Below, in pieces: positions 8,586-17,847 of a stretch of 64,000 nucleotides of DNA. The position numbers and the translations under genes are program-made. The number at the start of each line of letters is the position of its first letter. Within the stretch, counting starts at the first letter, position 1. The DNA is from Clostridium aciditolerans (GTDB taxonomy: Bacteria; Bacillota; Clostridia; Clostridiales; Clostridiaceae), in the NCBI RefSeq assembly GCF_016316925.1, contig NZ_JAEEGB010000037.1:62001-126000 (forward strand), given 5' to 3'. Below the pieces are notes generated by a model. It saw only the letters and a program-made list of their open reading frames with translations, made no database searches and was not told where the DNA came from.

Positions 8586-10661
8586 TTATAGTTCTTTCTT
8601 TTTAATTTCTTCCATGGTATAAGCTTCTATTATATCTCCCTCTTTTATATCATTGAATTTTTCAACAGAAAGACCACATTCATAACCTGCTGCAACCTCT
8701 TTTGCATCATCCTTAAATCTCTTTAAAGATGCAAGCTCTGACTCAAATATAACTATACCATCTCTTATAACTCTTATGCTGCTGTTTCTTGTTAATTTTC
8801 CATCTAATACATAACATCCTGCTATAGTTCCAACATTGGATATTTTGTATGTCTGTCTTATCTCCGCTTTACCAAGAATTACTTCTTTATAATCTGGTTC
8901 AAGCATTCCCACCATAGCAGCCTTAATATCATCTATTGCATTATATATAACTCTATAACTCTTCATATCAACAGATTCTTTTTCTGCTACAGAAACAGCA
9001 TTATCATTTGGTCTTACATTAAATCCTATGATTATAGCATTAGATGCAGATGCAAGAGTAACGTCTGCCTCTGTTATAGCTCCAACAGCTCCATGTATAA
9101 CTCTAACCTTAACCTCATCAGTAGATAACTTTTGAAGTGATTGTCTTACAGCTTCTACGGAACCTTGAACATCCGCTTTAACAATTATATTTAACTCTTT
9201 TACTTTTCCCTCTTTAATTTGGCTATATAAGTCTTCAAGAGAAACTTTATGTGTTGACTGTAAGTACTCAGCTCTTACCTTTTCTTTTCTCTTTTCAGCC
9301 ATATCCCTAGCAGTTTTTTCATCTTTTACTTCATGGAATCTATCACCTGCAGCAGGTACTTCTGATAGTCCAAGTATTTCAACTGGTATTGATGGTCCGG
9401 CAGACTTAATTTTCTTTCCTTTATCATCAAACATTGCTCTAATTCTTCCATATGTAGTTCCTACAATTATAGAATCACCTACATGTAAAGTACCATTTTG
9501 AACAAGTAATGTAGCAACTGGTCCTCTACCTTTATCAAGCTTAGCTTCTACTACTGTTCCTCTAGCATTTCTATTGGCATTTGCTTTTAATTCTTGCATT
9601 TCAGCAGTTAATAGAACCATCTCAAGTAATGTATCTATTCCTTCTTTAGTATGAGCTGATACAGGTACAGTGATTATATCTCCACCCCAGTCTTCAGCTA
9701 ACAATCCATGCTCAGTTAACTCTTGCTTAACTCTATCTGGATTAGCTCCTGGTCTATCCATTTTATTTATAGCTACTACCATTGGAACATTTGCTGCCTT
9801 ACAGTGGTTTATAGCTTCTACAGTCTGAGGCATTATTCCATCATCTGCAGCTACAACTAAAATAACTATATCAGTAATTTGGGCTCCTCTAGCTCTCATA
9901 GCTGTAAAGGCTTCGTGACCTGGAGTATCAAGGAAAGTAAGCTTTTCATCATTTATAGTTACAGTATAAGCACCTATGTGCTGAGTAATTCCACCTGCTT
10001 CTGTTTCAGTAACTTTTGCTTTTCTTATGGCATCTAATAATGATGTTTTACCATGGTCAACATGACCCATAACAGTTATAACAGGAGGTCTTTTTTCTAA
10101 GTTAGTATCTTCTTCTTCATCTTCATCTATCTGCTCTACAGCTTCTTTATCAATATCTCTTTCTTTTTTAACTACAATAGCATTAAATTTTTCTCCTAAT
10201 TTTTCAGCAGTTTCAAAGTCAATTTCTTGATTTATAGCAGCCATTACTCCCATAAATATTAACTGCTTTATCACTTCTATTGAAGATGCATTTAATTTCT
10301 CTGATAGCTCTTTTACAGTAATTGTATCATCTATTTCAATTACTTTCTCATCACTATCTTCACCTTCTGTAAAATTACCTTGATCATCTCTACCTTTAAT
10401 TTTACCTTTATTTTTTTTGCGATTTTTTGTTTTATTATCTTCAACTAACTCTTCATATTTTTCTACTATATCTTCGCCAGAATTAGTTTCCTCTTTCCTT
10501 CTTTCTGCTAAAAGTTCTTTTATTAATTCCGCATCTTCTTCCTCTATCACACTCATGTGATTCTTTACTTCTATGCTAAATTCGTCTAGCAGAATACTAA
10601 TTAAATCTTTGCTTGATATTTCTAATTCTTTGGATAATTCATAAATTCTTACTTTTGACAT
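8586..10661 (-). CDS. infB: Translation initiation factor IF-2
   Basis: GTPase that places initiator tRNA on the 30S subunit. The 691-residue protein has a short N-terminal IF2N region, a charged linker, a second IF2N segment ([20 protein letters not shown]), the G domain with GHVDHGKT (199-206), DTPGHEAF (245-252) and NKMD (299-302), and the C-terminal fMet-tRNA domains. The start is ATG of MSKVRIYEL preceded by GGGGGTG. It sits next to ylxQ in the nusA operon. Confidence 0.98.
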   Translation of the reverse strand: MSKVRIYELSKELEISSKDLISILLDEFSIEVKNHMSVIEEEDAELIKELLAERRKEETNSGEDIVEKYEELVEDNKTKNRKKNKGKIKGRDDQGNFTEGEDSDEKVIEIDDTITVKELSEKLNASSIEVIKQLIFMGVMAAINQEIDFETAEKLGEKFNAIVVKKERDIDKEAVEQIDEDEEEDTNLEKRPPVITVMGHVDHGKTSLLDAIRKAKVTETEAGGITQHIGAYTVTINDEKLTFLDTPGHEAFTAMRARGAQITDIVILVVAADDGIMPQTVEAINHCKAANVPMVVAINKMDRPGANPDRVKQELTEHGLLAEDWGGDIITVPVSAHTKEGIDTLLEMVLLTAEMQELKANANRNARGTVVEAKLDKGRGPVATLLVQNGTLHVGDSIIVGTTYGRIRAMFDDKGKKIKSAGPSIPVEILGLSEVPAAGDRFHEVKDEKTARDMAEKRKEKVRAEYLQSTHKVSLEDLYSQIKEGKVKELNIIVKADVQGSVEAVRQSLQKLSTDEVKVRVIHGAVGAITEADVTLASASNAIIIGFNVRPNDNAVSVAEKESVDMKSYRVIYNAIDDIKAAMVGMLEPDYKEVILGKAEIRQTYKISNVGTIAGCYVLDGKLTRNSSIRVIRDGIVIFESELASLKRFKDDAKEVAAGYECGLSVEKFNDIKEGDIIEAYTMEEIKKKEL

Positions 10662-10678
10662 AGCATTCACCCCCGACA

Positions 10679-11005
10679 CTAAATTTTTTCGATGTCTTTA
10701 TATATACTAATTAACCGTTCGCTCATTTTTAAATCTGTAACGCCTAGGATTTTTATTTCTTCCTTTCCCAAAGCGCTTCCTAATTCGTCCTTATCGTATC
10801 CCTTTAAGACAGGTGTTTTATATTTTTCACCATACTTTAGGAATTTATCTACTGTATTATCAGATGCATCAGAAGATAGTATTATTAAATATGCCTTATT
10901 TCTTTTTATTGCATCCTCACATTTATTATACCCTTCCAGAAGCTTTCCTGCACGCTTCGTTAAGCCTAAAAACTGGAGAAATTTATCTTTCATGCTGTAT
11001 TTCAT
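10679..11005 (-). CDS. ylxQ: L7Ae-family K-turn RNA-binding protein YlxQ
   Basis: A 108-residue L7Ae/L30e-like protein. The family binds kink-turn RNA; the cellular target in bacteria is not settled. [23 protein letters not shown] and [13 protein letters not shown] fit the fold. It overlaps the 3' end of rnpM by 23 bases. No strong SD precedes the first ATG, and an internal ATG four codons later ([11 protein letters not shown]) is equally possible. Order nusA-rnpM-ylxQ-infB is conserved. Confidence 0.9.
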   Translation of the reverse strand: MKYSMKDKFLQFLGLTKRAGKLLEGYNKCEDAIKRNKAYLIILSSDASDNTVDKFLKYGEKYKTPVLKGYDKDELGSALGKEEIKILGVTDLKMSERLISIYKDIEKI

Positions 11006-11252
11006 CTCTCAATCTTCCATAAATTTCTTCATCTATTTGAGCCTCTAAATTTTTCTGCAATCTTTTTGCCTTGAAAGCTTTCTCCAGACATTCGATATTC
11101 CTGCATACATAGGCTCCTCTGCCATTTTTCTTACCAGTTAGATCTACCGAAATGTTTCCCTCGGCATCTCTAACAACCCTTATAAGTTCTTTCTTAGGCT
11201 TCATTTCCATGCATCCAGTGCACATTCTTTGTGGTACTTTTTTTTGCTTCAT
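10983..11252 (-). CDS. rnpM: YlxR-family RNase P modulator RnpM
   Basis: An 89-residue small basic protein of the YlxR family, reported in B. subtilis to bind RNase P RNA and modulate RNase P. It carries the conserved CTGCMEMKPKKELIRVVR and GRGAYVCRNIECLEKAFK segments. It lies directly downstream of nusA and overlaps ylxQ. Confidence 0.92.
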   Translation of the reverse strand: MKQKKVPQRMCTGCMEMKPKKELIRVVRDAEGNISVDLTGKKNGRGAYVCRNIECLEKAFKAKRLQKNLEAQIDEEIYGRLRDEIQHER

Positions 11253-11290
11253 ACAAAAACCACCTCACCTAAAATTAAATATTGCTTTAC

Positions 11291-12391
11291 TTATTCTTCA
11301 TCTACAAACTGGTCGTCATCTTCATTTATAGTTTCCTTAAAATCAACTCCAGCTTGTGATTTACTTTTAATATCAATTTTCCAGCTAGTAAGTTTTGCTG
11401 CTAATCTAACATTCTGTCCTTCCTTACCAATAGCTAAGGATAACTGGTTGTCGTCTACTATTACTTGAGCGAATTTATTATCCTCATCTAGTGTTACATC
11501 TAAGACTTTTGCTGGACTTAATGCATTTGCAATATATTCTTCCGGTAACTTACTCCATTTTATGATATCAATCTTTTCATTTTTAAGCTCATTTACAATA
11601 TTTTGTACTCTTATACCTTTAGGTCCTACGCATGCTCCCATTGGATCTACATTTTCATCATTTGAAAACACTGATATTTTTGTTCTTGATCCAGCTTCTC
11701 TTGCAATAGCTCTGATTTCAACTGTACCATCAAATATTTCAGGTACTTCAAGCTCAAACAGTCTTTTTATTAGACCTGGATGTGTTCTTGAAATAACAAT
11801 TTGCGGACCTTTTGTTGTACTCTTAACTTCAACAATATATAATTTTAACTTATCATTGAAGTTATATTTCTCGCCTGGCATTTGCTCATTAGGTCCCAGT
11901 ACTGCCTCTGTCTTACCTAAATCAACTAGTACGTTACTTTTATCTTTTCTAATAACAGCACCTGTTATAATATCATCTTCTTTTTCTGCAAATTCACTAT
12001 AAATAATTCTTCTTTCTTCTTCCTTTATTCTTTGAATAACAACTTGTTTTGCTGCTTGTGCTGCTACTCTTCCAAACTTTTTAGGAGTTACTTCAATACT
12101 TACTACATCCTCAATATCATAGTTAGGATCTATATCCTTTGCTTCTTCTAAACTTATTTCATTTACTTCGTCATAGACTTCATCCACAACTTTTTTCTGA
12201 GAATAAACATGAATTTCTCCATTTTCCCTATTCATTGTCACTTTGACATTTTGGTTATTTCCGCCTAAATTAGCGTAATTTTTCTTATATGCGGCAACTA
12301 ATGCATCTTCTATAGTTGTAAACAACAAATCTTCACTTATACCTTTTTCTTTAACTATTTCTTTTAAGGCTTCTATAAATTCCTGGTTCAT
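11291..12391 (-). CDS. nusA: Transcription termination/antitermination factor NusA
   Basis: Binds RNA polymerase and modulates pausing, termination and antitermination. The 366 residues comprise an N-terminal RNAP-binding domain (to about 125), an S1 domain (DIITGAVIRKDKSNVLVDL) and two KH domains (DPMGACVGPKGIRVQNIV; QLSLAIGKEGQNVRLAAKL), then an acidic tail. The acidic C-terminal repeats of enterobacteria are absent, as usual in Firmicutes. It is second in the rimP operon, whose leader carries tandem terminator hairpins, suggesting self-regulation. Confidence 0.98.
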   Translation of the reverse strand: MNQEFIEALKEIVKEKGISEDLLFTTIEDALVAAYKKNYANLGGNNQNVKVTMNRENGEIHVYSQKKVVDEVYDEVNEISLEEAKDIDPNYDIEDVVSIEVTPKKFGRVAAQAAKQVVIQRIKEEERRIIYSEFAEKEDDIITGAVIRKDKSNVLVDLGKTEAVLGPNEQMPGEKYNFNDKLKLYIVEVKSTTKGPQIVISRTHPGLIKRLFELEVPEIFDGTVEIRAIAREAGSRTKISVFSNDENVDPMGACVGPKGIRVQNIVNELKNEKIDIIKWSKLPEEYIANALSPAKVLDVTLDEDNKFAQVIVDDNQLSLAIGKEGQNVRLAAKLTSWKIDIKSKSQAGVDFKETINEDDDQFVDEE

Positions 12392-12410
12392 TTCCTAAAA
12401 ATACCCTCCC

Positions 12411-12875
12411 TTAAAGTTCGAATCTAAGACTTACAATTGAAATCTTATCTCTTGGAATAGAAAGATCTTCATCCTGGTATTTTATCTTTAGTTCCTGAGA
12501 GTTAAATCCTAAAAGCTCGCCTTCAAATTTTTTCTTTCCATTTAATAATCCAGATATCTTTACTAAAACACTACTTCCAATATATCTTTCTAAATGTTTA
12601 TCTGTATGTAAAACCCTTTCCATTCCTGGTGATGAAACTTCTAGATAATATGCCTCAGCTATAGGATCTTCTACATCTAGCATATCACTTACAGCTCTAC
12701 TTACTTTTTCACAGTCTTCTAGTGATATTCCACCATCTTCTTTTTCTATATATATTCTCAAATAATTTTCTTGACCTTCTTTTACATATTCTAAATGATA
12801 AAGTTCATAATTCAACTCTTCCACTATTGGCCTAACTAGTTCCATAAGTTTATCTATTAAAGCATTTTTATTCAT
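12411..12875 (-). CDS. rimP: Ribosome maturation factor RimP
   Basis: A 154-residue 30S assembly factor. The N-terminal alpha/beta domain and the conserved YYLEVSSPGMERVL (around residues 75-90) followed by an SH3-like C-terminal domain identify it. It is first in the rimP-nusA-infB operon, with an AAGGAGGG SD. In many Clostridia polC precedes rimP; here the upstream neighbour is ispG, 267 bases away. Confidence 0.96.
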   Translation of the reverse strand: MNKNALIDKLMELVRPIVEELNYELYHLEYVKEGQENYLRIYIEKEDGGISLEDCEKVSRAVSDMLDVEDPIAEAYYLEVSSPGMERVLHTDKHLERYIGSSVLVKISGLLNGKKKFEGELLGFNSQELKIKYQDEDLSIPRDKISIVSLRFEL

Positions 12876-12962
12876 TTCAATCCCTCCTTATCTATATATT
12901 CTGCAATTTACAATAAAAAATGACTTTTTATAAAAAAATTGCATAAAATATTACGCTAATTT

Positions 12963-12988
12963 AAAAACGCAACATAAGCTGCGTTTTT
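12963..12988 (-). terminator. Second terminator hairpin in rimP leader
   Basis: Perfect 9-bp stem AAAAACGCA/TGCGTTTTT with an eight-base loop. The stem T-run on the minus strand continues TTTTTAAATT. Confidence 0.75.
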
Positions 12989-12997
12989 TAAAAATAG

Positions 12998-13023
12998 AAA
13001 GAGCGGGCCGGTACCCACTCTTT
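12998..13023 (-). terminator. First terminator hairpin in rimP leader
   Basis: A 10-bp stem with one mismatch, AAAGAGTGGG/CCCGCTCTTT, loop TACCGG, followed by CTATTTTT. It lies about 30 bases after the predicted transcription start. Confidence 0.7.
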
Positions 13024-13060
13024 ACAACAGTTAACATACTTCTGTAGATTTGCTAAATCC

Positions 13061-13089
13061 ATTTTAACATACTACATTAATTATTTCAA
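13061..13089 (-). promoter_or_regulatory. rimP-nusA-infB operon promoter
   Basis: Minus strand TTGAAA, 17-base spacer, TAAAAT, between ispG and rimP. Confidence 0.82.
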
Positions 13090-13142
13090 GAAAAAGTTAA
13101 AAAATGGCTTAAGGTATCTAAAGGAAAATACGAATATTTTAA

Positions 13143-14192
13143 TTACATATTCTTTATTTGTTCTATCAATTCGTCAACTAATTCTTCTTCCCTAACTTTT
13201 TTGACTATCTTGCCTTTTTTAAAAATAAGCCCTTCACCATTTCCTCCAGCTATTCCTATATCAGCTTCTCTTGCTTCTCCTGGGCCATTCACTACACATC
13301 CCATTACTGCAACCTTCAAGTTTTTATTATAATTTATAAGTCTTCTTTCCACTTCTTCTGCTATATTGATTAAATCTATTTGTGTTCTTCCGCAAGTAGG
13401 ACATGATATAAACTCTATTCCTTCATTTAAATATCCAAGGGATTTTAAAATTTCTCTGCCAACTTTTATTTCCTCCACGGGATCTCCTGTTAGAGATATT
13501 CTTATAGTATCTCCTATACCTTCACTGAGTAGCGCACCTATTCCCACACTTGATTTAATTGTTCCTCGCCATATTGTACCAGCCTCGGTAACTCCTAAAT
13601 GAAGAGGATAATCTACAACTTTTGAGATCATTCTATAGCTATCTATCATTTGCATAACATTTGAAGACTTAATAGATATGACTATATCATCATAATTTAC
13701 GTTTTCTAGTATTCTAACATGTTCTAACGCACTCTCTACTAAAGCTTCTGGGCACACTTTACCATACTTATCTAATATCTCTTTTTTTAAAGAACCTGAG
13801 TTCACGCCTATTCTTATTGGTATATTTTTATCTTTAGCTGCTTTAGCTACTTCTTTTACCCTATCTATACTTCCTATATTACCTGGATTAATTCTAAGTG
13901 CTGATACACCATTTTCAATAGATGTCAGAGCTAATCTGTAATCAAAATGAATATCTGCAACTAGTGGAATATTTATGTTATTTACTATTTCTTTTATTGC
14001 ATTACCGGCTTCCATATCAGGAACAGCACATCTTATTATATCACAGCCCGCTTCTTGAAGCTTATGTATCTGTGCAATAGTTTCCTTTACATTTCTTGTA
14101 TCTGTATTAGTCATAGACTGTACTGCTATTTTTGAATCTCCACCAATATGTATATTTCCAAGCTTTATCTTTTTAGTTTTTACTCTTTTCAC
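13143..14192 (-). CDS. ispG: 4-hydroxy-3-methylbut-2-enyl diphosphate synthase (flavodoxin)
   Basis: Reduces MEcPP to HMBPP in the MEP isoprenoid pathway with a [4Fe-4S] cluster. The 349-residue protein has the TIM-barrel start KIKLGNIHIGGDSKIAVQSM, and C-terminal cluster cysteines in CPTCGRTQID and CVVNGPGEARE. It follows rseP and dxr, so two MEP-pathway genes are co-located. Length is normal for the bacterial type. Confidence 0.97.
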   Translation of the reverse strand: MKRVKTKKIKLGNIHIGGDSKIAVQSMTNTDTRNVKETIAQIHKLQEAGCDIIRCAVPDMEAGNAIKEIVNNINIPLVADIHFDYRLALTSIENGVSALRINPGNIGSIDRVKEVAKAAKDKNIPIRIGVNSGSLKKEILDKYGKVCPEALVESALEHVRILENVNYDDIVISIKSSNVMQMIDSYRMISKVVDYPLHLGVTEAGTIWRGTIKSSVGIGALLSEGIGDTIRISLTGDPVEEIKVGREILKSLGYLNEGIEFISCPTCGRTQIDLINIAEEVERRLINYNKNLKVAVMGCVVNGPGEAREADIGIAGGNGEGLIFKKGKIVKKVREEELVDELIEQIKNM

Positions 14193-14276
14193 TTATTTCA
14201 TCTCCCTAAAAAAATTGGAAGTTAGGAATTAAAAATCGAATCATACAATTTCCAATTCCCAATTATTTATTATGAA

Positions 14277-15287
14277 TTAAAATTTAATAGGATATAATAT
14301 ATCTTTTATTGTTACTAATACCATCAAAGCCATCAGAATAGCAAATCCTACATAATTTATCAACCCTACCTTATTCTCATCAACCTTTTTACCTGTAATT
14401 ATTTCAAATAAAAATAACAGTATATATCCTCCATCTAAAGCTGGAAAAGGTATAATATTAAATATGGCTAATTGTACGCTTATATATGCTGCAAAAGCCA
14501 TTAGACTTAATATCCCAGCCTTAGCTGCTGCCCCTGAAACTTTAATTATTGTCAGCGGTCCACCTACATCATTCATAGATGCATTACCTTTAAATAATGT
14601 TTTAAAGAAACTAAAGGTTTGTTTTACTAAGGAGTTAGTCTCTATAAATCCATAAGTTACAGATTGTGAAACTGTAGGTTTTTCAACTGCAGTTGGATAT
14701 ACGCCAACTATGTATCTGTTTTCGTTCGGATCTTTAACTGGTGCAACTTTTACAGTTTTTGTTTCACCGTTGCGAATGTATGCTATATCAATTGGCTTTC
14801 CATTAGCCATATACACTCCTGTTTGAAAATCCTCCCAGGTTGAAACCTTAGATCCATTTATTTTTACTATCTTGTCTCCAGCTTTAATCCCCATCACATC
14901 TGCTGGCTGATTTGGAATTACCTTGCTCACTTCTGGAGATGCATATCCTCTTAACCCAGCTAAAGATGCAAATAAGACTATTCCAAGTATAAAGTTCATT
15001 ATAGGACCTGCAATTACAATGCTCAACTTTTGTAGTGGTCTTTTGTTGTTAAAAGCTCTAGGGTCTGTACTTTCCCCTTCATCTCCTAACATTTTTACGT
15101 ATCCACCTATTGGCAATAGTTTTATTGAGTATGTTGTTTCCTTTCCTTTTACCCCGAAAAGCTTTGGTCCCATTCCTATAGCAAACTCTTCTACTTTTAC
15201 TCCATTTAATTTTGCTAATGTAAAATGGCCTAATTCATGAATTATAATTAATACTCCAAAGGCTATGATAGCCATTATAATATACAA
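14277..15287 (-). CDS. rseP: RseP-type site-2 zinc metalloprotease
   Basis: An intramembrane protease of the M50 family that cleaves membrane segments of anti-sigma factors or signal peptides. The 336 residues have HELGH (residues 17-21) in the first membrane segment, a central PDZ domain (GDKIVKINGSKVSTWEDF), and NIIPFPALDGGYI, which supplies the third metal ligand. dxr-rseP-ispG order is common in Firmicutes. Its substrate here is unknown. Confidence 0.95.
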   Translation of the reverse strand: MYIIMAIIAFGVLIIIHELGHFTLAKLNGVKVEEFAIGMGPKLFGVKGKETTYSIKLLPIGGYVKMLGDEGESTDPRAFNNKRPLQKLSIVIAGPIMNFILGIVLFASLAGLRGYASPEVSKVIPNQPADVMGIKAGDKIVKINGSKVSTWEDFQTGVYMANGKPIDIAYIRNGETKTVKVAPVKDPNENRYIVGVYPTAVEKPTVSQSVTYGFIETNSLVKQTFSFFKTLFKGNASMNDVGGPLTIIKVSGAAAKAGILSLMAFAAYISVQLAIFNIIPFPALDGGYILLFLFEIITGKKVDENKVGLINYVGFAILMALMVLVTIKDILYPIKF

Positions 15288-15320
15288 ACGTTATTCCTCC
15301 CAACCGAACTAAAATTAATT

Positions 15321-16478
15321 CTATTTACCAAAATTTTCGTTAACATAGCTTTTTACTTTACTATCTAGTTGTAATATATCTTCTAAAGTATAGTTTTGCT
15401 GTATAGTAAACTTATCCATACACATCTCTAATATATTGCCTATTTGTAAAAATTTAATTCTTTTATTCAAAAACAAATCTACCGCACATTCATTTGCTGC
15501 ATTTAATATTGCCGGCATTGTACCCCCAGCCTTACCTGCTTCGTACGCAAGCTTTAATGGCTTAAATGTATCCATATCTGGTTTTTCAAAGGTTAAAGTT
15601 CCCATTTTGTAAAAATCTAATTTTTCCACAACAGCATTTTTTCTTTCAGGATAATTAAGTGCATATTGTATAGGAAGTTTCATATCTGTGCTTCCCATCT
15701 GCGCTATTACGCTTCCATCAATATATTCTACCATAGAATGTATTACACTTTCAGGGTGAACTACAACTTCAATCTGATCATAATCTATATCAAATAGAAA
15801 GTGGGCTTCTATTACTTCAAGACCTTTATTCATTAAAGTGGCAGAATCTATAGATATCTTTTTACCCATATTCCATCTTGGGTGCTTTAAAGCTTCATCT
15901 ACCGTAACTTCAGATAGTTCATATTCTTTTTTCCCTCTGAATGGTCCTCCTGAAGCCGTAAGCAGTATTTTGTTTACTGAAGATTTTTCATTCCCTTGTA
16001 AGCATTGAAATATAGCTCCATGCTCTGAATCTACAGGAAGTATTTTGACATTATGTTTTTTAGCTTCTGACATAACAAGTTTCCCACCAGTAACCAATGT
16101 TTCCTTATTTGCTAAAGCTATATCTTTTCCTGATTTAATTGCAGTAATTGTAGGCACTAACCCTATCATTCCAACCACTGAAGTTACTACTATATCTACC
16201 TCCGGCAAACTTGCTATTGTATTTAGTCCCTTCATACCAAAGAGTATTTTTGTGTTTTTGCCTATATTAGAACAATACTCTTTAACTTCTCTATAAGCTT
16301 TTTCTTCTGTTAATACAACATAAGTCGGATTGAATTCATTGATTATATCTATGACCTTTTTCCAGCTACTATTTGCAGAAATAGCAGTAAGTTGAAATCT
16401 ATCCTTTTCTTTTCTTATGACATCAAGTGTTTGGGTTCCTATAGAACCTGTGGCACCAAGTATTGAAACTTTTCTCAT
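15321..16478 (-). CDS. dxr: 1-deoxy-D-xylulose-5-phosphate reductoisomerase
   Basis: Converts DXP to MEP using NADPH, the committed isoprenoid step. The 385-residue protein begins with the NADPH-binding MRKVSILGATGSIGTQTL. LPVDSEHGAIFQCL, TASGGPFR and HPRWNMGKKISIDSATLMNKGLE are the family's catalytic motifs. An AGGAGAT SD precedes the ATG. The 740 bases upstream hold no convincing gene. Confidence 0.98.
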   Translation of the reverse strand: MRKVSILGATGSIGTQTLDVIRKEKDRFQLTAISANSSWKKVIDIINEFNPTYVVLTEEKAYREVKEYCSNIGKNTKILFGMKGLNTIASLPEVDIVVTSVVGMIGLVPTITAIKSGKDIALANKETLVTGGKLVMSEAKKHNVKILPVDSEHGAIFQCLQGNEKSSVNKILLTASGGPFRGKKEYELSEVTVDEALKHPRWNMGKKISIDSATLMNKGLEVIEAHFLFDIDYDQIEVVVHPESVIHSMVEYIDGSVIAQMGSTDMKLPIQYALNYPERKNAVVEKLDFYKMGTLTFEKPDMDTFKPLKLAYEAGKAGGTMPAILNAANECAVDLFLNKRIKFLQIGNILEMCMDKFTIQQNYTLEDILQLDSKVKSYVNENFGK

Positions 16479-17217
16479 TTAAACATCTCCTAATTCTGAT
16501 TAGGCATCTGAAAGAAAATAACAAGCCAAAATAGACCAGCATACTGATTAATTATTTTTTAAAGATGCCTTAAGCTTTAGTGTCTTAAATTTTCTTTTAT
16601 AACAATTACATATAATAGAACTTAAATCCAAAAATTTAATACTATATAAAGAGATAATATAATAAACAGTAGATAGACTTCAAGCCTATCCTTCATAAAT
16701 TTTGTGTTAACAATTTCTCTCTATATAATATCTTCTATTTTTTTCTTATAACAAAAACCCTATACTTAGATATAAATTCCATAGCATGATTAACTATAAC
16801 ATATTTATCTTCCAAAATAAAGTAAGCAGTTATATTGCCTATAAAATATGCAAATAATCTATATTTGTCAACTTATTTTCTAAAGCATACACTATTAACA
16901 AATGTTATCAATTAAATTGTTAACATTATTATTAAGTATATTATTATTGCATAACAAATTACAAATAGGACAACATAGAAACATTATCTTAACTATTAAA
17001 AATAAAAGTTTAAAATAATGTTTTATTATAGTAAAAACTATACATACTAATCAATAGAATTAGATTAGAACTTATTTTTTTGTAATTTAAATTTACAATA
17101 CCTCTTAATATTATTGCTTTATAGTATTATATTCAACACTATACTTATATATTAATTGCAGTTTAATTTATAAAAGAAAGTGAGGTGAGTTCATTGACTT
17201 AAATAAACTATAAGTCA
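16479..17217. other. 739-bp very AT-rich intergenic region
   Basis: No credible coding sequence is seen on either strand. It contains a short imperfect hairpin near 16672-16690 and a 27-bp near-perfect palindrome at 16901-16927. Upstream signals for dxr (minus) and for the 47-codon gene (plus) must lie here, but no confident promoter could be assigned. Confidence 0.6.
16901..16927. promoter_or_regulatory. 27-bp near-perfect palindrome, operator-like
   Basis: Arms AATGTTA and TAACATT flank CAATT/AATTG with a single mismatched pair and a central base. It lies in the divergent region between dxr and the 47-codon gene. A regulator cannot be named. Confidence 0.45.
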
Positions 17218-17361
17218 ATGATTATAAAGTTGAATGATAACATAGAAATAGTAAAACAATTACTAGACAAAGGCTATTCTGATGTGCAGATTTGCGGTGA
17301 AGTTGGTCTAGATTGGGAAGAGTTTTGGAATATTATTGAGTATATAAATGATATTGAATAG
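17218..17361 (+). CDS. Unrecognised 47-residue acidic protein
   Basis: I do not recognise the family. The 47 residues are acidic and helix-rich; GYSDVQICGEVGLDWEEFW resembles a helix-turn-helix pattern, and the chain ends in IINDIE-like charged residues. Codon use matches neighbours. A GAGGTGAG SD lies at 17182-17189, but 28 bases separate it from the ATG. Sixteen of those are the arms of an 8-bp stem (17194-17201/17211-17218) whose last base is the A of ATG. A bidirectional terminator follows. Likely real, function unknown. Confidence 0.55.
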   Translation: MIIKLNDNIEIVKQLLDKGYSDVQICGEVGLDWEEFWNIIEYINDIE

Positions 17362-17365
17362 AATT

Positions 17366-17397
17366 ATAAAAAGGAGCAATAAAAAGGCTCCTTTAGA
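17366..17397. terminator. Bidirectional terminator between convergent small genes
   Basis: Stem AAAGGAGC/GCTCCTTT (17370-17377 and 17387-17394) with a nine-base loop. The minus-strand side is followed by TTATAATT. It serves the CotF-like gene (minus) and probably the 47-codon gene (plus). Confidence 0.72.
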
Positions 17398-17402
17398 TAT
17401 AT

Positions 17403-17717
17403 CTATTGATTTTGTGAAAGATTTTGAACTTCAGTTACGTCTTGCTGTATTTGCTGCACCGGATCTGCAAAAGCATTATACCATTGTTTGTTTACTGCCA
17501 TATCTGATAATTTAAAATGTTCATTGATACTATTAGTTAACTCACAACTAAGAATCTGTCTCAATTGAGGATTGGTAGCTTCAACTGCCGCTTTAGCTAA
17601 TATTCTTATTCTAGTTTTTGATGAAGTGAGCATATCTATAGCTATATCCTTATCATTAAGATTAGTCCCACTATTAGAGGTATCATCTACTCCAAATAGA
17701 TCATCTAACCACGACAT
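17403..17717 (-). CDS. Small CotF-like spore coat family protein
   Basis: A 104-residue protein with the helical pattern of the CotF coat family (IAIDMLTSSKTRIRILAKAAVEATNPQLRQILSCEL, then a second helix pair KLSDMAVNKQWYNAF). Family members are spore coat or ferritin-like-fold proteins with no known catalysis; the Tyr/Trp near the end fits. GGGAGGTG precedes the ATG. It stands alone between cdsA and its own terminator. Family likely, role in the coat inferred. Confidence 0.7.
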   Translation of the reverse strand: MSWLDDLFGVDDTSNSGTNLNDKDIAIDMLTSSKTRIRILAKAAVEATNPQLRQILSCELTNSINEHFKLSDMAVNKQWYNAFADPVQQIQQDVTEVQNLSQNQ

Positions 17718-17790
17718 ATCATTTCACCTCCCACATAAATTATTTTTCTCAGTAAATACTTAAATATCCATGGGAATAAAGTGAAACTAT

Positions 17791-17834
17791 AAAAAGACTC
17801 AAAAGCAATATCAATAAAGCCTTTCAGTCTTTTT
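17791..17834 (-). terminator. cdsA terminator
   Basis: Outer stem AAAAAGACT/AGTCTTTTT with a second inner stem; the minus-strand product ends TTTTTATAG directly after the cdsA stop. Confidence 0.72.
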
Positions 17835-17847
17835 ATGATTCTAAATA

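Larger units (their letters stand above)
12876..13055 (-). promoter_or_regulatory. Long rimP-nusA leader with two terminator-like hairpins
   Basis: Transcription from the promoter at 13061-13089 yields about 175 untranslated bases before rimP. Two terminator-like hairpins lie inside: stem 13014-13023/12998-13007 followed by CTATTTTT, and stem 12980-12988/12963-12971 followed by an interrupted U-tract. NusA-dependent attenuation of its own operon is known in B. subtilis; the same logic is inferred here. Confidence 0.65.

Noticed and set aside
14215-14275. AATTCC/GGAATT-rich stretch between ispG and rseP as a repeat
   Set aside because: Short and low in complexity; imperfect symmetry is expected by chance in such AT-rich DNA.
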